From JAAZFF01 sp964405775 (GTDB lineage Bacteria; Verrucomicrobiota; Kiritimatiellia; RFP12; UBA3636), in contig CAYOPG010000026.1 of NCBI GenBank assembly GCA_964405775.1, forward strand, positions 1-26,434: a stretch of 26,434 nucleotides of DNA, in the 5' to 3' direction. The position numbers were made by a program, and so were the translations under genes. Shown one piece after another: positions 14,300 to 23,205 of this stretch. Position 1 is the stretch's first letter. Every line of letters starts with the position of its first letter. The notes under the pieces are model-generated. The model did no database searches, was not told the origin of the DNA, and was given only the letters and a program-made list of their open reading frames with translations.

Positions 14300-15394
14300 A
14301 TGAAGACGCTGCGAGCACCGCTAGACGAGGAAGCGTTGAAGGAGGTGGCGGAATGCCTCCACCGCGGCGGTGTGATTCTAATGCCTACCGACACCGTCTA
14401 CGGAGTGGCCGCCCTGCCCTCTGACACAAAGGCCATCTCTCACATATTCGAACTCAAACACCGGGACTCCTCCAAACCCCTGCCATTGCTTGCATCGGAT
14501 GTTGAAACAGTCGTAAACTCCGGACTCGTTTTGCCACCCAGAGCACAGAAAATCGCCGAACGTTTCTGGCCCGGCGCGCTTACACTCATACTTGATAACC
14601 AGAATGGCGGTTCGGAAGCCGTGCGGGTGCCCGACAATTCCACCGCGCGTGCCATCTGCAAAGCCGCCGGTGGCATGCTCCGCTGCACGAGCGCCAACGA
14701 AAGCGGTGAACCGCCTGCTCTTGACTCTGCCACGGCAGCAGAAGCCCTGCCAGAAGCCGACATCCTCATAGATGGAGGTATGGTCAAAGGAGGCAAGGCA
14801 AGCACCATCGCGCGTGTAACCGAAGCCGACATCTCCATCCTGCGCCCCGGCGCCATATCCCTTGAAGAACTCGCAGCCTGCGTCAAACAGGACAAACCCA
14901 TGCCTCCAAAACCAGCAAAAATCATCACTGTCTCCGAGATGCGCGCGGAGCGCGACCGCCTCCACGCCGAATCAAAAAAACTCGTCTTCACAAATGGCTG
15001 CTTCGATATCCTGCACGCCGGTCACATCTCTTATCTTGAATTCGCGAGAGCCCAGGGCGATGCCCTTTGCATCGGCATCAACTCCGACGCATCGGTGCGC
15101 CGCAACAAAGGCGACAAACGCCCGATTATCGATGAGCAGAACCGCGCAAAACTTCTCGCGTCGCTGCGCTTCGTAGATTACGTTGTCATATTCGACGACA
15201 GCGAACCCAAGGGCATAATTGCCGAAATCTTGCCGGACGTTCTGGTGAAAGGCAAAGACTGGGCGCACTACGTCAGCGGCCGTGATGTCGTCGAGGCAAA
15301 CGGTGGAAAAGTAGTCCTGTCGGACATGGTTGAAGGACTCTCCACCTCCGCGATAATCGCCAAAATACAAACGCTCGGAGCCACGGACTCGTGA
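14300..15394 (+). CDS. Fusion: TsaC/Sua5-YrdC domain + HldE-type heptose-1-P adenylyltransferase
   Basis: A 364-aa two-domain protein. Residues ~10-195 are a YrdC/TsaC domain: GGVILMPTDTVYGVAALPSD, ELKHRDSSKPLPLL, RFWPGALTLIL, and LRCTSANESGEPPA with the conserved S-x-N. In other bacteria this domain makes threonylcarbamoyl-AMP for t6A37 of tRNA. Residues ~227-356 are an RfaE2/HldE C-terminal-type nucleotidyltransferase: KLVFTNGCFDILHAGHISYL (HxGH at 239-242), IGINSDASVRRNKGDKRPI, DVLVKGKDW and VVLSDMVEGLSTSAII. That domain adenylylates heptose-1-phosphate for LPS core. The linker is Pro/Lys-rich (PMPPKPAK). There is no stop or shift between them and both motif sets look intact. It starts 6 nt after purE and overlaps acpH by 4 nt (GTGA). 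The two biochemical roles are unrelated, so the fusion is unexpected. Confidence 0.9.
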   Translation: MKTLRAPLDEEALKEVAECLHRGGVILMPTDTVYGVAALPSDTKAISHIFELKHRDSSKPLPLLASDVETVVNSGLVLPPRAQKIAERFWPGALTLILDNQNGGSEAVRVPDNSTARAICKAAGGMLRCTSANESGEPPALDSATAAEALPEADILIDGGMVKGGKASTIARVTEADISILRPGAISLEELAACVKQDKPMPPKPAKIITVSEMRAERDRLHAESKKLVFTNGCFDILHAGHISYLEFARAQGDALCIGINSDASVRRNKGDKRPIIDEQNRAKLLASLRFVDYVVIFDDSEPKGIIAEILPDVLVKGKDWAHYVSGRDVVEANGGKVVLSDMVEGLSTSAIIAKIQTLGATDS

Positions 15395-15963
15395 ACTGGC
15401 TCGCGCATTTGCTTCTTTCGGAACCAACTCCCGGCTTCATGGTTGGCAGCATACTGCCCGACCTCGTTATAACATCACGGCTTACGGGGCTGGATCCAGA
15501 AGTGATGCTCGGAATCAAACGCCATCTTGACACCGATATCTTCACCGACGCACATCCCGTTTTCAAGCGCAGCGTCAGACGATTTGAGAAGCCGCTGCGC
15601 AGCTACGGAGGCATAATCACGGACGTCCTTTACGACCATTTTCTCACAAAAAACTGGTCATCTTACTCGCCGGTAAAGTTGTCGTGCTTCACGGCAACAG
15701 CTTATGAAGCCTTCGGCAAACGTTTCGACGGAGTTCCCACCGAGGCTTGCACCATGCTTGAAAAAATCAGCAAAACCGATCTGCTGGGATCATATTCCGA
15801 ACTGTCGGGAGTTGAAAAAGCGCTCCGTGGAATCCGCCTGCGCCTCAGCCGCTCTTTCGACACAGACCTAGCCATCGAAGAAATCCAAGCCAAATACGAC
15901 CTCTTCTTATCCGACTTCAACGACTTCTTCCCCGAACTTAATAATCGTTACAAAACCAGATAA
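15391..15963 (+). CDS. acpH: Acyl carrier protein phosphodiesterase family (AcpH)
   Basis: A 190-aa helical protein of the ACP phosphodiesterase family, which removes phosphopantetheine from holo-ACP. It has the typical start NWLAHLLLSEPTPGFMVGSILPDLV, then RHLDTDIFTDAHPVFKRSV and IITDVLYDHFLTKNW, the His/Asp-rich (HD-like) metal-binding segments. It ends FLSDFNDFFPEL. The start is GTG at 15391, overlapping the previous stop (GTGA), which agrees with the family N-terminus. The glycosidase gene follows after 10 nt. Family assignment is good; whether it acts on ACP here is not shown. Confidence 0.82.
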   Translation: MNWLAHLLLSEPTPGFMVGSILPDLVITSRLTGLDPEVMLGIKRHLDTDIFTDAHPVFKRSVRRFEKPLRSYGGIITDVLYDHFLTKNWSSYSPVKLSCFTATAYEAFGKRFDGVPTEACTMLEKISKTDLLGSYSELSGVEKALRGIRLRLSRSFDTDLAIEEIQAKYDLFLSDFNDFFPELNNRYKTR

Positions 15964-15973
15964 CCAAAATCCA

Positions 15974-18900
15974 GTGAAGACTCTCGACATTTCCGGCGAC
16001 AGCGCCAGACAGACCATAATTGCCGCAGGCACAGAGGAGGTTTACAACGGACACCCCACTACATTGCTGATACCGGACGGGAAAACTATGTTCTGCGTCT
16101 GGACATACGGACACGGCGGAAGCTGCGGCCCGATTGCGCGCAGCGACGATGGCGGCCTTACGTGGATCCGGATAGACGACCTAATGCCCGAGGTTTTCCA
16201 CCAGCACTACAACTGCCCCAGCATCTACAGGATGGTGGCGCCTGATGGCACTGCGCGGATATGGATTTTCTCCGCACGGCCTGATATGGCGCGGATCGTC
16301 AGCGAGGACGACGGTAGGACGTGGAAGGAAATGCCGCCGCTCGGACTGCCGTGCGTCATGGCGTTCAGCAGCATTGTGCAACTGACCAATGGCTCGTATC
16401 TCGGCATGTACCACCTCAGGGACGACGGCGCCGCAGGCGAAGCACCAGGCACGCTCCCGGTCGTGGCGCAGTGCGTCACAGAAGACGGCGGCTTAACGTG
16501 GAGCAAACCAGTCGTAGTTGCCAATGGCGGAGAACATCTGCATTTCTGCGAGCCCTGCGTATTCCGTTCGCCAAACGGCAAAGAGCTGTGCTGCATACTG
16601 CGCGAAAACGCGAGGCGGGGCAACAGCTACATAATGTTCAGCCACGACGAGGGCAACTCGTGGACCGAGCCGCGCGAAACTCAGTGGGAAATCACGGGCG
16701 ACAGGCATAACGCGCTTACCGTGGAAGGTGGCAGAGTCCTCCTGGCATTCCGTGACATGTCGAAGGGCAGCGCTTCACAGGGCTGCTTCACCGCATGGCT
16801 TGGCAAGTACAGCGACCTGAAACTTGGCGCTCCCGGCCAGTGCCGCATCAAGCTGCTGCACAGCTACGCCGGCTGGGACAGCGGGTACCCCGGTCTGGTC
16901 CGCCTGCCGGACGGCACTGTCGTGGCGACGACTTATGTAAAGCTGCACCCCGGCAATATCAAGCACTCGGTTGTTTGCGTGCGCTTCACGGTAAAAGAGC
17001 TGGATGGAGCCACAAAAGGCTGCTACCTGAAAAACTGGTCCACGCCTGCATCCGTGAGTGGCCTGTGCGCGGAGCATCGCGTTAATCCTCTTGGTCTCGC
17101 GGAGACGAAGCCCCACCTATCATGGATAATAAATGACGGGAGGCTTGGGGCAAAGCAGACCGCCTACAGAATTGTTGCGGCAAGTTCAACAGAAAAACTC
17201 GGTAAGAAACCGGATTTATGGGACAGCGGCAAGATACGCAGCGATGAAAGTGTAGACGTCGTGTGGAACGGCAAGAAGCTGAATTCGCGCGACCGCGTTT
17301 TCTGGCGCGTACGCGTGTGGGACATGGATGGAGTTGGAAGCGAGTGGAGTCCAACAGCGAATTTTGCGATTGGCCTGCTATCGCAGTCCGATTGGAGTTC
17401 GGCCTGGATTGGACGGAAGTCGGACGAGGGGCGCCCTTCGCCATATCTACGTCGCAGCTTTAAGCTCTCCAAGGGCGTGGCGTACGCCCGCGTCCACGTC
17501 GCCGCGCGAGGTGTCTTTGAACTTTCCATCAACGGCAAACGCGTGGGTGAAGATATCTTCGCGCCGGGCTGGACCGATTACGACAAGCGCATACAGGCTT
17601 CTACATACGACGTGACAGAGCTTCTGCGCGAGGGCGAAAACGCAATAGGCGCGGTTCTGGGCGATGGCTGGTATGCTGGCAGAATACGCGGGCTCGGCAA
17701 ACGTTTCTGGTATGGAGAGCAGCTATCGCTTCTTGTGCAGCTAGAGATCGAGCATGACGACGGCTCTCGAACTGTAATCTCAGGCGACAAGAAATGGAAG
17801 ACTTCGACTGGTCCGATACTGAATGCCGATTTCTACGATGGCGAAACTTATGACGCTCGGCTTGAGATGCCGGGTTGGAATGACGCGGGATTCAACGATA
17901 GCGAATGGGCTTCGGCAAAGACATACCCCGCCCCGGACGCGAAGATTGTGCCGAGCTTGAGCGTGCCCATCAGAATGCAAATGGAACTGCGCACAGTAAA
18001 GATGACTGAGCCGCAACCCGGCGTATACGTTTTCGACCTTGGGCAGAACATGGTTGGCTGGACGCGTGTGAAACTGCGTCAGAATGCCGGCCGCCAAGTG
18101 ACGCTGCGGTTTGCGGAAATGCTAAATGAAGACGGCACTATATACACGGAGAATCTGCGAACGGCAAAATGCACCGACCGATATATCTGCAAAGGCAAAG
18201 AAGAAGAGACCTATACGCAGAAATTCACATTCCATGGCTTCAGGTACGTAGAGCTGTCGGGTCTTGAAGAGAGTCCCGAGATCAGCGACGTAGTGGGCAT
18301 CGTTCTTTATTCAGACATGCAGCAGACAGGAGAGTTTGCGACCTCCGTCCATCTTGTGAACAGACTCCAGGACAATATCGTCTGGGGACAGCGCGGCAAC
18401 TTTCTCGACATACCCACCGACTGCCCGCAGCGCGACGAACGACTGGGATGGACTGGAGATGCGCAAATATTCGCTCCGACGTCATGCTTCAACATGGACG
18501 TTTCAGCGTTCTTCACGAAGTGGTGTGTGGATCTCGACGATGCACAGCACAAAGACGGAGCCTACACGCACGTCGCGCCAGACGTCTATCAGGGAGACGC
18601 GGGTACCGCGGGCTACGGGGACGCAGGTGTTATTTGTCCGTGGACTATGTACCTGCATTACGGTGACAAGGCAATTCTGGAGCGTCATTACGATGCAATG
18701 TCGCGCTGGGTCAAATGGCGTGAAGACAATAGCCCCGGCCTAATAAACTCCTGCACGCTCTACGGAGACTGGCTTTCCATTGACGGAAGCGAAAACACCT
18801 CGGGATGGCAGCCGACACCGCGCGACCTAATAGGCACGGCATATTTTGCGCACACCACGCAAATAATGGCTAAGGTAGCGAAAATACTCGACCGCAAGGC

Positions 18901-19624
18901 AGACTCCACGCGTTTTAGCCGCCTTGCGCAGCGCGTGCGCAGGGCGTTCAACAATGAGTTCGTATCTCCCAAAGGGCGGCTCACGGGCGATACCCAGACG
19001 GGATACTTGCTTGCACTGGGGTTTGACCTGCTGCCCGAAGGAGCTAAGCGCAAGCGCGCACTCGAAAGACTAGTCAAGGATATCGAGAACCGCGGCGTCC
19101 ATTTATCCACGGGATTTATAGGAACGCCTCTTCTAGCGCCTGTTCTGTCAAGGTTCGGCAGATCTGACATCGCCTGCAAGCTACTGCTCCAAACAAGCTA
19201 CCCATCTTGGCTGTATCCTGTATTGCAGGGAGCGACAACCATGTGGGAGCGTTGGAACAGCTACACGATCGAGGGCGGCTTTGGAAATGCCGGCATGAAC
19301 TCATTCAACCATTACGCATACGGAGCGGTTGGCGAATGGATGTACTCGACACTCGGAGGCATCGCCATAGATGAGCGCAGCCCCGGTTACCGCAACATCA
19401 TCATGCGGCCATACCCGGGCGAGGGTTTCACTAGCGCACGCGCAAGCCTGCTCACACGCTACGGGCGTACATCTTGCGGATGGCGCGTCGCAGACGGCGG
19501 CGTACTTGTCGTTGAGATAGTTGTCCCAGCCAACGCAACCGCAACACTTTTCATGCCGGGCAGTCGCAGGCAAAAAGAGCTCTCCGGAGGCACATACCAC
19601 TTCGAGACCAAGAACTGGGCGTAA
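15974..19624 (+). CDS. Fusion: sialidase-like BNR propeller + GH78 alpha-L-rhamnosidase
   Basis: A 1216-aa protein. Residues 1-~340 form a sialidase-like beta-propeller with four Asp boxes: SDDGGLTW (57-64), SEDDGRTW (110-117), TEDGGLTW (169-176) and SHDEGNSW (223-230). A classic FRIP arginine motif is not seen, so true sialidase activity is doubtful. From ~360 a complete GH78 follows: the N-terminal Fn3/Ig-like NPLGLAETKPHLSW, beta-domains with VHVAARGVFELSINGKRV and FAPGWTDYDKRIQ, then the (alpha/alpha)6 barrel. In the barrel DIPTDCPQRDERLGWTGD holds the general acid Glu822, and TTMWERWNSY (E1092) the general base, by analogy with characterised GH78 enzymes. No signal peptide is visible, so it may be cytoplasmic or its export unclear. 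The GTG start has no SD; an A-rich 10-nt gap separates it from acpH. It is the last gene of the run. Confidence 0.9.
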   Translation: MKTLDISGDSARQTIIAAGTEEVYNGHPTTLLIPDGKTMFCVWTYGHGGSCGPIARSDDGGLTWIRIDDLMPEVFHQHYNCPSIYRMVAPDGTARIWIFSARPDMARIVSEDDGRTWKEMPPLGLPCVMAFSSIVQLTNGSYLGMYHLRDDGAAGEAPGTLPVVAQCVTEDGGLTWSKPVVVANGGEHLHFCEPCVFRSPNGKELCCILRENARRGNSYIMFSHDEGNSWTEPRETQWEITGDRHNALTVEGGRVLLAFRDMSKGSASQGCFTAWLGKYSDLKLGAPGQCRIKLLHSYAGWDSGYPGLVRLPDGTVVATTYVKLHPGNIKHSVVCVRFTVKELDGATKGCYLKNWSTPASVSGLCAEHRVNPLGLAETKPHLSWIINDGRLGAKQTAYRIVAASSTEKLGKKPDLWDSGKIRSDESVDVVWNGKKLNSRDRVFWRVRVWDMDGVGSEWSPTANFAIGLLSQSDWSSAWIGRKSDEGRPSPYLRRSFKLSKGVAYARVHVAARGVFELSINGKRVGEDIFAPGWTDYDKRIQASTYDVTELLREGENAIGAVLGDGWYAGRIRGLGKRFWYGEQLSLLVQLEIEHDDGSRTVISGDKKWKTSTGPILNADFYDGETYDARLEMPGWNDAGFNDSEWASAKTYPAPDAKIVPSLSVPIRMQMELRTVKMTEPQPGVYVFDLGQNMVGWTRVKLRQNAGRQVTLRFAEMLNEDGTIYTENLRTAKCTDRYICKGKEEETYTQKFTFHGFRYVELSGLEESPEISDVVGIVLYSDMQQTGEFATSVHLVNRLQDNIVWGQRGNFLDIPTDCPQRDERLGWTGDAQIFAPTSCFNMDVSAFFTKWCVDLDDAQHKDGAYTHVAPDVYQGDAGTAGYGDAGVICPWTMYLHYGDKAILERHYDAMSRWVKWREDNSPGLINSCTLYGDWLSIDGSENTSGWQPTPRDLIGTAYFAHTTQIMAKVAKILDRKADSTRFSRLAQRVRRAFNNEFVSPKGRLTGDTQTGYLLALGFDLLPEGAKRKRALERLVKDIENRGVHLSTGFIGTPLLAPVLSRFGRSDIACKLLLQTSYPSWLYPVLQGATTMWERWNSYTIEGGFGNAGMNSFNHYAYGAVGEWMYSTLGGIAIDERSPGYRNIIMRPYPGEGFTSARASLLTRYGRTSCGWRVADGGVLVVEIVVPANATATLFMPGSRRQKELSGGTYHFETKNWA

Positions 19625-19660
19625 CACGACCAACCCAAACTCACGCTGTAATCCGAAACA

Positions 19661-21793
19661 TCAGGTGATGTAGATCGGCTCTGCACTCAGGCGCGAAGGA
19701 AGGAGAATCTCTTCGCCACACATGTTGTAGACCTTGGAATGCTTGAAGGGTATCTCGGGGAGAGACTGGTGTTTGCCCGACTTTGCTGACGACCACGCGA
19801 CAAGGATGTTGTCGCCCTCTCCAGAAACAAACTGAAATGCCCATGCGTCCTTTTCGCCGGTAAGAATAGCTCTCGTGTAATGCCCGTGCTTGAAAAGTCG
19901 GAAGAAAAACCGCAGAGCCTTGAAAGCCGGCCTGCCGCGCCACTCCGCATCGGGTTTTGTGCCGGTGTCGACAAGTCCGAATCCATGTGCAGCCAACGCC
20001 CAGAAGACCATCGAGTCGGCAAGTCCGGAGCATAGGCCGAGGAAGATGTAGCGCATGGTGTACGCCGCAGCGTCCTTTTCAGACACACTAGGGTCGTTGT
20101 AGCGCGGGCCAGGGGAGACATAAGGCGACCCTACGGGCGACCATTCCCGAGTGTTCTGCAACGGCCAGTTGAATTCGGACACAATGAGATGATCCTGGAA
20201 GTTGCCGGTTGAAAGAGCCATTGCACGATATAGCTGCAATTTCCCAATGGCGTTGAAATGCCCTTGATACGACTCGGGGGCGCCGCGCCTGTCCACGTAA
20301 AGATGCGCGGACAATGCACCCATATTCGCGTCCGCAGGGAAGCGTGCCAGAGCGGCGGCAAGGTAGTCCCATTCGAAATCTATTACGGAGGGGCCGATGA
20401 AAGTCACGTCTTCGTATTTCGAGGCAAGAGCGGGAATCACTGCAAGCATCGCCTCCAGTTCGTCGAAATTCCAAATTCCCCACTTAACACGGTTGACGGC
20501 GTGCAGATACTCCACCCATATAACCTCTTTATGAATGTCGTCAAGAACTCCCGAGCAGAATTCAAACCATTCATCGGGATCTTTTGCGGTACGGCGATCC
20601 TGCACAAGCGAAACCGCCACCGCGTAATTAAGGCTTTTTAGACGGTGCACTGCGTGTTTCTTGAAATCGGTAACTTCCGTCGGGTCGTGGGCGTACATAC
20701 GCACATGGACACCTATACAGCCCAAGTTCGCCAGCCAGAGAAGCTCCTTGTCGAGGCGGTCTGGATCGGCGGACAATGAGACGAATACACGCTCGGCAAA
20801 CGATAGTATCGGCCGCTCGAAGGAAATGTTTTTAAAGTAGCGCCTGTTTTTCTCATACTTAGCGCCATTGCGCAGAATTGCAGCCAAAGGCGCGGTCACA
20901 CGCGAAACAGACTGGAGTTTATGGCGATCTTTTTTTAGCAGTGTTGAAATCGCCTGTTCCGATCGCGGATCCCATATCCATAAGTCTCTTGGTGGTGGGT
21001 AGTCGCCGTCTGGATCCTGCACACGTTTCCTAAATGGATGGCGGAGCCTGCGTGTGGCGCTATGGAACGCGTATGCTCGGCGGCACAGACGCTCGCGGCG
21101 GAGAAACGGCTCTGGAGGAACCGCACCGCGCCAGTACATTTGGAGGAAAACCCGCAACAAGTCTGACGGCAGGGCTATGCGCGAGATGTCCCGCGCACGC
21201 TGCGGCGTCGATAGCGATCCTTTGTAAATGCGGCTGCGGTTGAGGTCAATGAACAGCACTTTCGGCTCGCTGCGCGCGCCCTCGTACGTGAGCATTATGT
21301 TTTGGTTGCCCAAATCGCGGTGCATAAAGCCCGAGTCGTGCATCCGTGCGCAGCTCTCTGCTACGACCTGCATGAGGCTCATCAAGTCGGGGCACGGCCC
21401 GTTGGAGGCGTAGAGGTCAATCAGTTTTTTCTTGAAACTGACCATGTCATGAGCATAGCGGGTCACAAACCAGCTTTCGCCGGGCTTTTTTTCGGTGCCT
21501 GTCTCAACCGCGCAAATAGGCTCTGGCGTTGAATCGTGGTTCCGGTCGAAAAGGTGTTTCGAAGCGAGATAGGAGCGCACAGCCTTGCCTTTGACGCCAC
21601 GCAACTTGTTCAAGAAATTGCGAAAAGGAGACGGCGGAGGGAAGCGCTTGATCACAACGTCCGCGTCAGTGCCGTCTGCAAGCCGCAAAGTGGCGCGGAC
21701 TGTAAGGTTACGGCCGTCCTGAAGAACAACCGCCCCGGGAGCCTCCATTGCGGCCTTCAAAGTCTGATCCGAAAAGTCTCCTATGGTTTTCAT
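19661..21793 (-). CDS. Fusion: WaaP/Kdo-kinase-like domain + GH39/GH5-like TIM barrel
   Basis: A 710-aa protein. Residues ~1-300 resemble LPS core (WaaP/Kdo) kinases: DADVVIKRF (Lys49), MHDSGFMHRDLGNQNIMLTY with the HRDxxxxN catalytic loop (158-165), and VLFIDLNRSRI (DFG-equivalent Asp183). Residues ~330-650 look like a clan GH-A glycosidase: FVSLSADPDRL, a barrel strand IWVEYLHAVNRVKWGIWNF, YEDVTFIGPSVIDFEW, LSAHLYVDRRG and HLIVSEFNWPL with the putative nucleophile Glu540. In related GH39-like proteins the fourth strand carries an Asn-Glu acid/base pair; here that position reads HAVN (431-434), so the acid/base seems lost. No signal peptide or membrane helix is seen. The ATG overlaps the tsaE stop (ATGA). 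Envelope glycan work is likely, the exact reaction unknown. Confidence 0.78.
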   Translation of the reverse strand: MKTIGDFSDQTLKAAMEAPGAVVLQDGRNLTVRATLRLADGTDADVVIKRFPPPSPFRNFLNKLRGVKGKAVRSYLASKHLFDRNHDSTPEPICAVETGTEKKPGESWFVTRYAHDMVSFKKKLIDLYASNGPCPDLMSLMQVVAESCARMHDSGFMHRDLGNQNIMLTYEGARSEPKVLFIDLNRSRIYKGSLSTPQRARDISRIALPSDLLRVFLQMYWRGAVPPEPFLRRERLCRRAYAFHSATRRLRHPFRKRVQDPDGDYPPPRDLWIWDPRSEQAISTLLKKDRHKLQSVSRVTAPLAAILRNGAKYEKNRRYFKNISFERPILSFAERVFVSLSADPDRLDKELLWLANLGCIGVHVRMYAHDPTEVTDFKKHAVHRLKSLNYAVAVSLVQDRRTAKDPDEWFEFCSGVLDDIHKEVIWVEYLHAVNRVKWGIWNFDELEAMLAVIPALASKYEDVTFIGPSVIDFEWDYLAAALARFPADANMGALSAHLYVDRRGAPESYQGHFNAIGKLQLYRAMALSTGNFQDHLIVSEFNWPLQNTREWSPVGSPYVSPGPRYNDPSVSEKDAAAYTMRYIFLGLCSGLADSMVFWALAAHGFGLVDTGTKPDAEWRGRPAFKALRFFFRLFKHGHYTRAILTGEKDAWAFQFVSGEGDNILVAWSSAKSGKHQSLPEIPFKHSKVYNMCGEEILLPSRLSAEPIYIT

Positions 21794-22236
21794 TCCACGT
21801 TTTTATAATCAGGTGAAGCTACCTTGAAAAGGCGATCATCGGGTGAGGAGCCTATAGCGATCTCAACAGAAATTGCTCGAGCCGGGAGCTCGTCTCCTGC
21901 TCGCTCGGGCCATTCAACTGCCATTGCATCGCCGGAATCGACGTAGTCTTCCCAGCCGATTGAGTCAAGTTCCTCGGGTCCGGAGAGGCGGTAAAGATCG
22001 ACATGTATCAGACGCCCCCCTTTTGTGCTCGTATATTCGTTCACGATGGTGAACGTGGGGCTGCATACTGCGTCCTTGATTCCCAGAGCGATTGAAAGCC
22101 CCTGGACGAAGCAGGTCTTTCCAGCGCCCAAGTCACCATAAAGCGCGTAGAAAGCCTTCGGGCCGAAAATGCCCACAAGTTTTTTGGCGAATGCCCGGGT
22201 CTCGGTTTCATTAGATGTTTTCGTGCTGATGATCAT
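21790..22236 (-). CDS. tsaE: tRNA t6A biosynthesis ATPase TsaE
   Basis: A 148-aa P-loop ATPase that works with TsaB and TsaD in making threonylcarbamoyl-adenosine at position 37 of ANN-decoding tRNAs. Walker A is YGDLGAGKTCFVQG (34-41 core). SPTFTIVNEYTS (59-70), LIHVDLYRL with Asp80 (Walker B region) and AVEWPER (106-112) are family hallmarks. The ATG at 22236 overlaps the thiL stop (ATGA) and has an AAGGAGG SD (22247-22253) 10 nt upstream; the longer GTG start at 22245 is less likely. It overlaps the next gene by 4 nt. The partner TsaC activity would come from the fusion at 14300. Confidence 0.94.
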   Translation of the reverse strand: MIISTKTSNETETRAFAKKLVGIFGPKAFYALYGDLGAGKTCFVQGLSIALGIKDAVCSPTFTIVNEYTSTKGGRLIHVDLYRLSGPEELDSIGWEDYVDSGDAMAVEWPERAGDELPARAISVEIAIGSSPDDRLFKVASPDYKNVE

Positions 22237-23198
22237 CCTTTGCACCCCTCCTTATCGAAGTGGTCATAACCGCGCTCCGGCACTCGCTCCCCGTTCGTGA
22301 AAACCACTCCGGCGATTCCATTAGACACAACTTCCCCAATGCGTGTGCACTTGAGATCGGGGAATCGGCGGCGCCATTCGGTCTCGAACTCGGAGTCCTT
22401 TTCAGCAGGCAGGGTGAAAAGCAGTTCGAAATCCTCACCGTCATACAGCGCGCGGTCCAGCGGACTCTCATCAGTTGCGGCAGTTGCGGAAAGCGGCACC
22501 GCATCCGCGGACAACACCAGCGACGCCTTGCTCTCGCGCGCTATGTGCCACAGCTCCGAGGAAAGACCGTCGCTTATGTCTATCATCGAATTCACGCGGT
22601 CGCGAAGCCATTGTCCTTCAGCCATGCGAGGTGAGAAAGACAAGTGTTTCCCCGAGGCGAGGCTTCCGCCCAGCTCGCCGGTAACGCGGATGACGTCGCC
22701 TTCCCTGGCACCGGATCGCAGCCGGGCAGAGCCACGTGGCAGAGTCCCGCAACAAAAAACATGAAGATGCAGCTCGCCGCTTCTGCAGGTGTCGCCACCC
22801 ACAATCGCGCATCCGAATTCAGCCGCCACCGAGTTCATGCCTTTGAATACGGCGGTTATGTACTCGAGCTGCGTATCTCCCGGCGCCACGAGATCCACCA
22901 GTATCCATCTGGGCTTGGCACCCATCGATGCGATGTCGCTGAGCGCGCGCCCCACGGCTTTGCGCCCTACGAGTTCCGGCGGTGCATCGCCTAGAAAATG
23001 GCGTCCCATGATGATGGGGTCCGATTTGAGTACAATATCTTCTGCGGCTTCGGGAGAGATGCGGACCACGGCGCAGTCGTCGCCTATGCCAACCACCACG
23101 TCGGGACACGATCCCGCGCTCTGCCGCAGCAGCTCTATCAGCGGTCGCTCCCCTACTAGCGATAGAGGTTTGGAATAAATGTCAGTTCTCGGTTGCAC
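22233..23198 (-). CDS. thiL: Thiamine-monophosphate kinase
   Basis: ThiL (321 aa) phosphorylates thiamine monophosphate to the active cofactor thiamine diphosphate. Motifs: GERPLIELLRQ, VVVGIGDDCAVV (metal-binding Asp pair, residues 40-41), GRKAVGRALSDIASMGAKP, AIVGGDTCRSGELHLHVF, MIDISDGLSSELWHIA and ALYDGEDFELLFTLP, all intact. The start is probably GTG at 23198, because no ATG occurs before the conserved GERPLIELL. A -10-like TATATT ends 7 nt upstream, so the mRNA may be leaderless; no SD is present. It heads a three-gene set with tsaE and the kinase/glycosidase fusion, joined by ATGA overlaps. Confidence 0.95.
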   Translation of the reverse strand: MQPRTDIYSKPLSLVGERPLIELLRQSAGSCPDVVVGIGDDCAVVRISPEAAEDIVLKSDPIIMGRHFLGDAPPELVGRKAVGRALSDIASMGAKPRWILVDLVAPGDTQLEYITAVFKGMNSVAAEFGCAIVGGDTCRSGELHLHVFCCGTLPRGSARLRSGAREGDVIRVTGELGGSLASGKHLSFSPRMAEGQWLRDRVNSMIDISDGLSSELWHIARESKASLVLSADAVPLSATAATDESPLDRALYDGEDFELLFTLPAEKDSEFETEWRRRFPDLKCTRIGEVVSNGIAGVVFTNGERVPERGYDHFDKEGCKG

Positions 23199-23205
23199 GC
23201 GTTAG

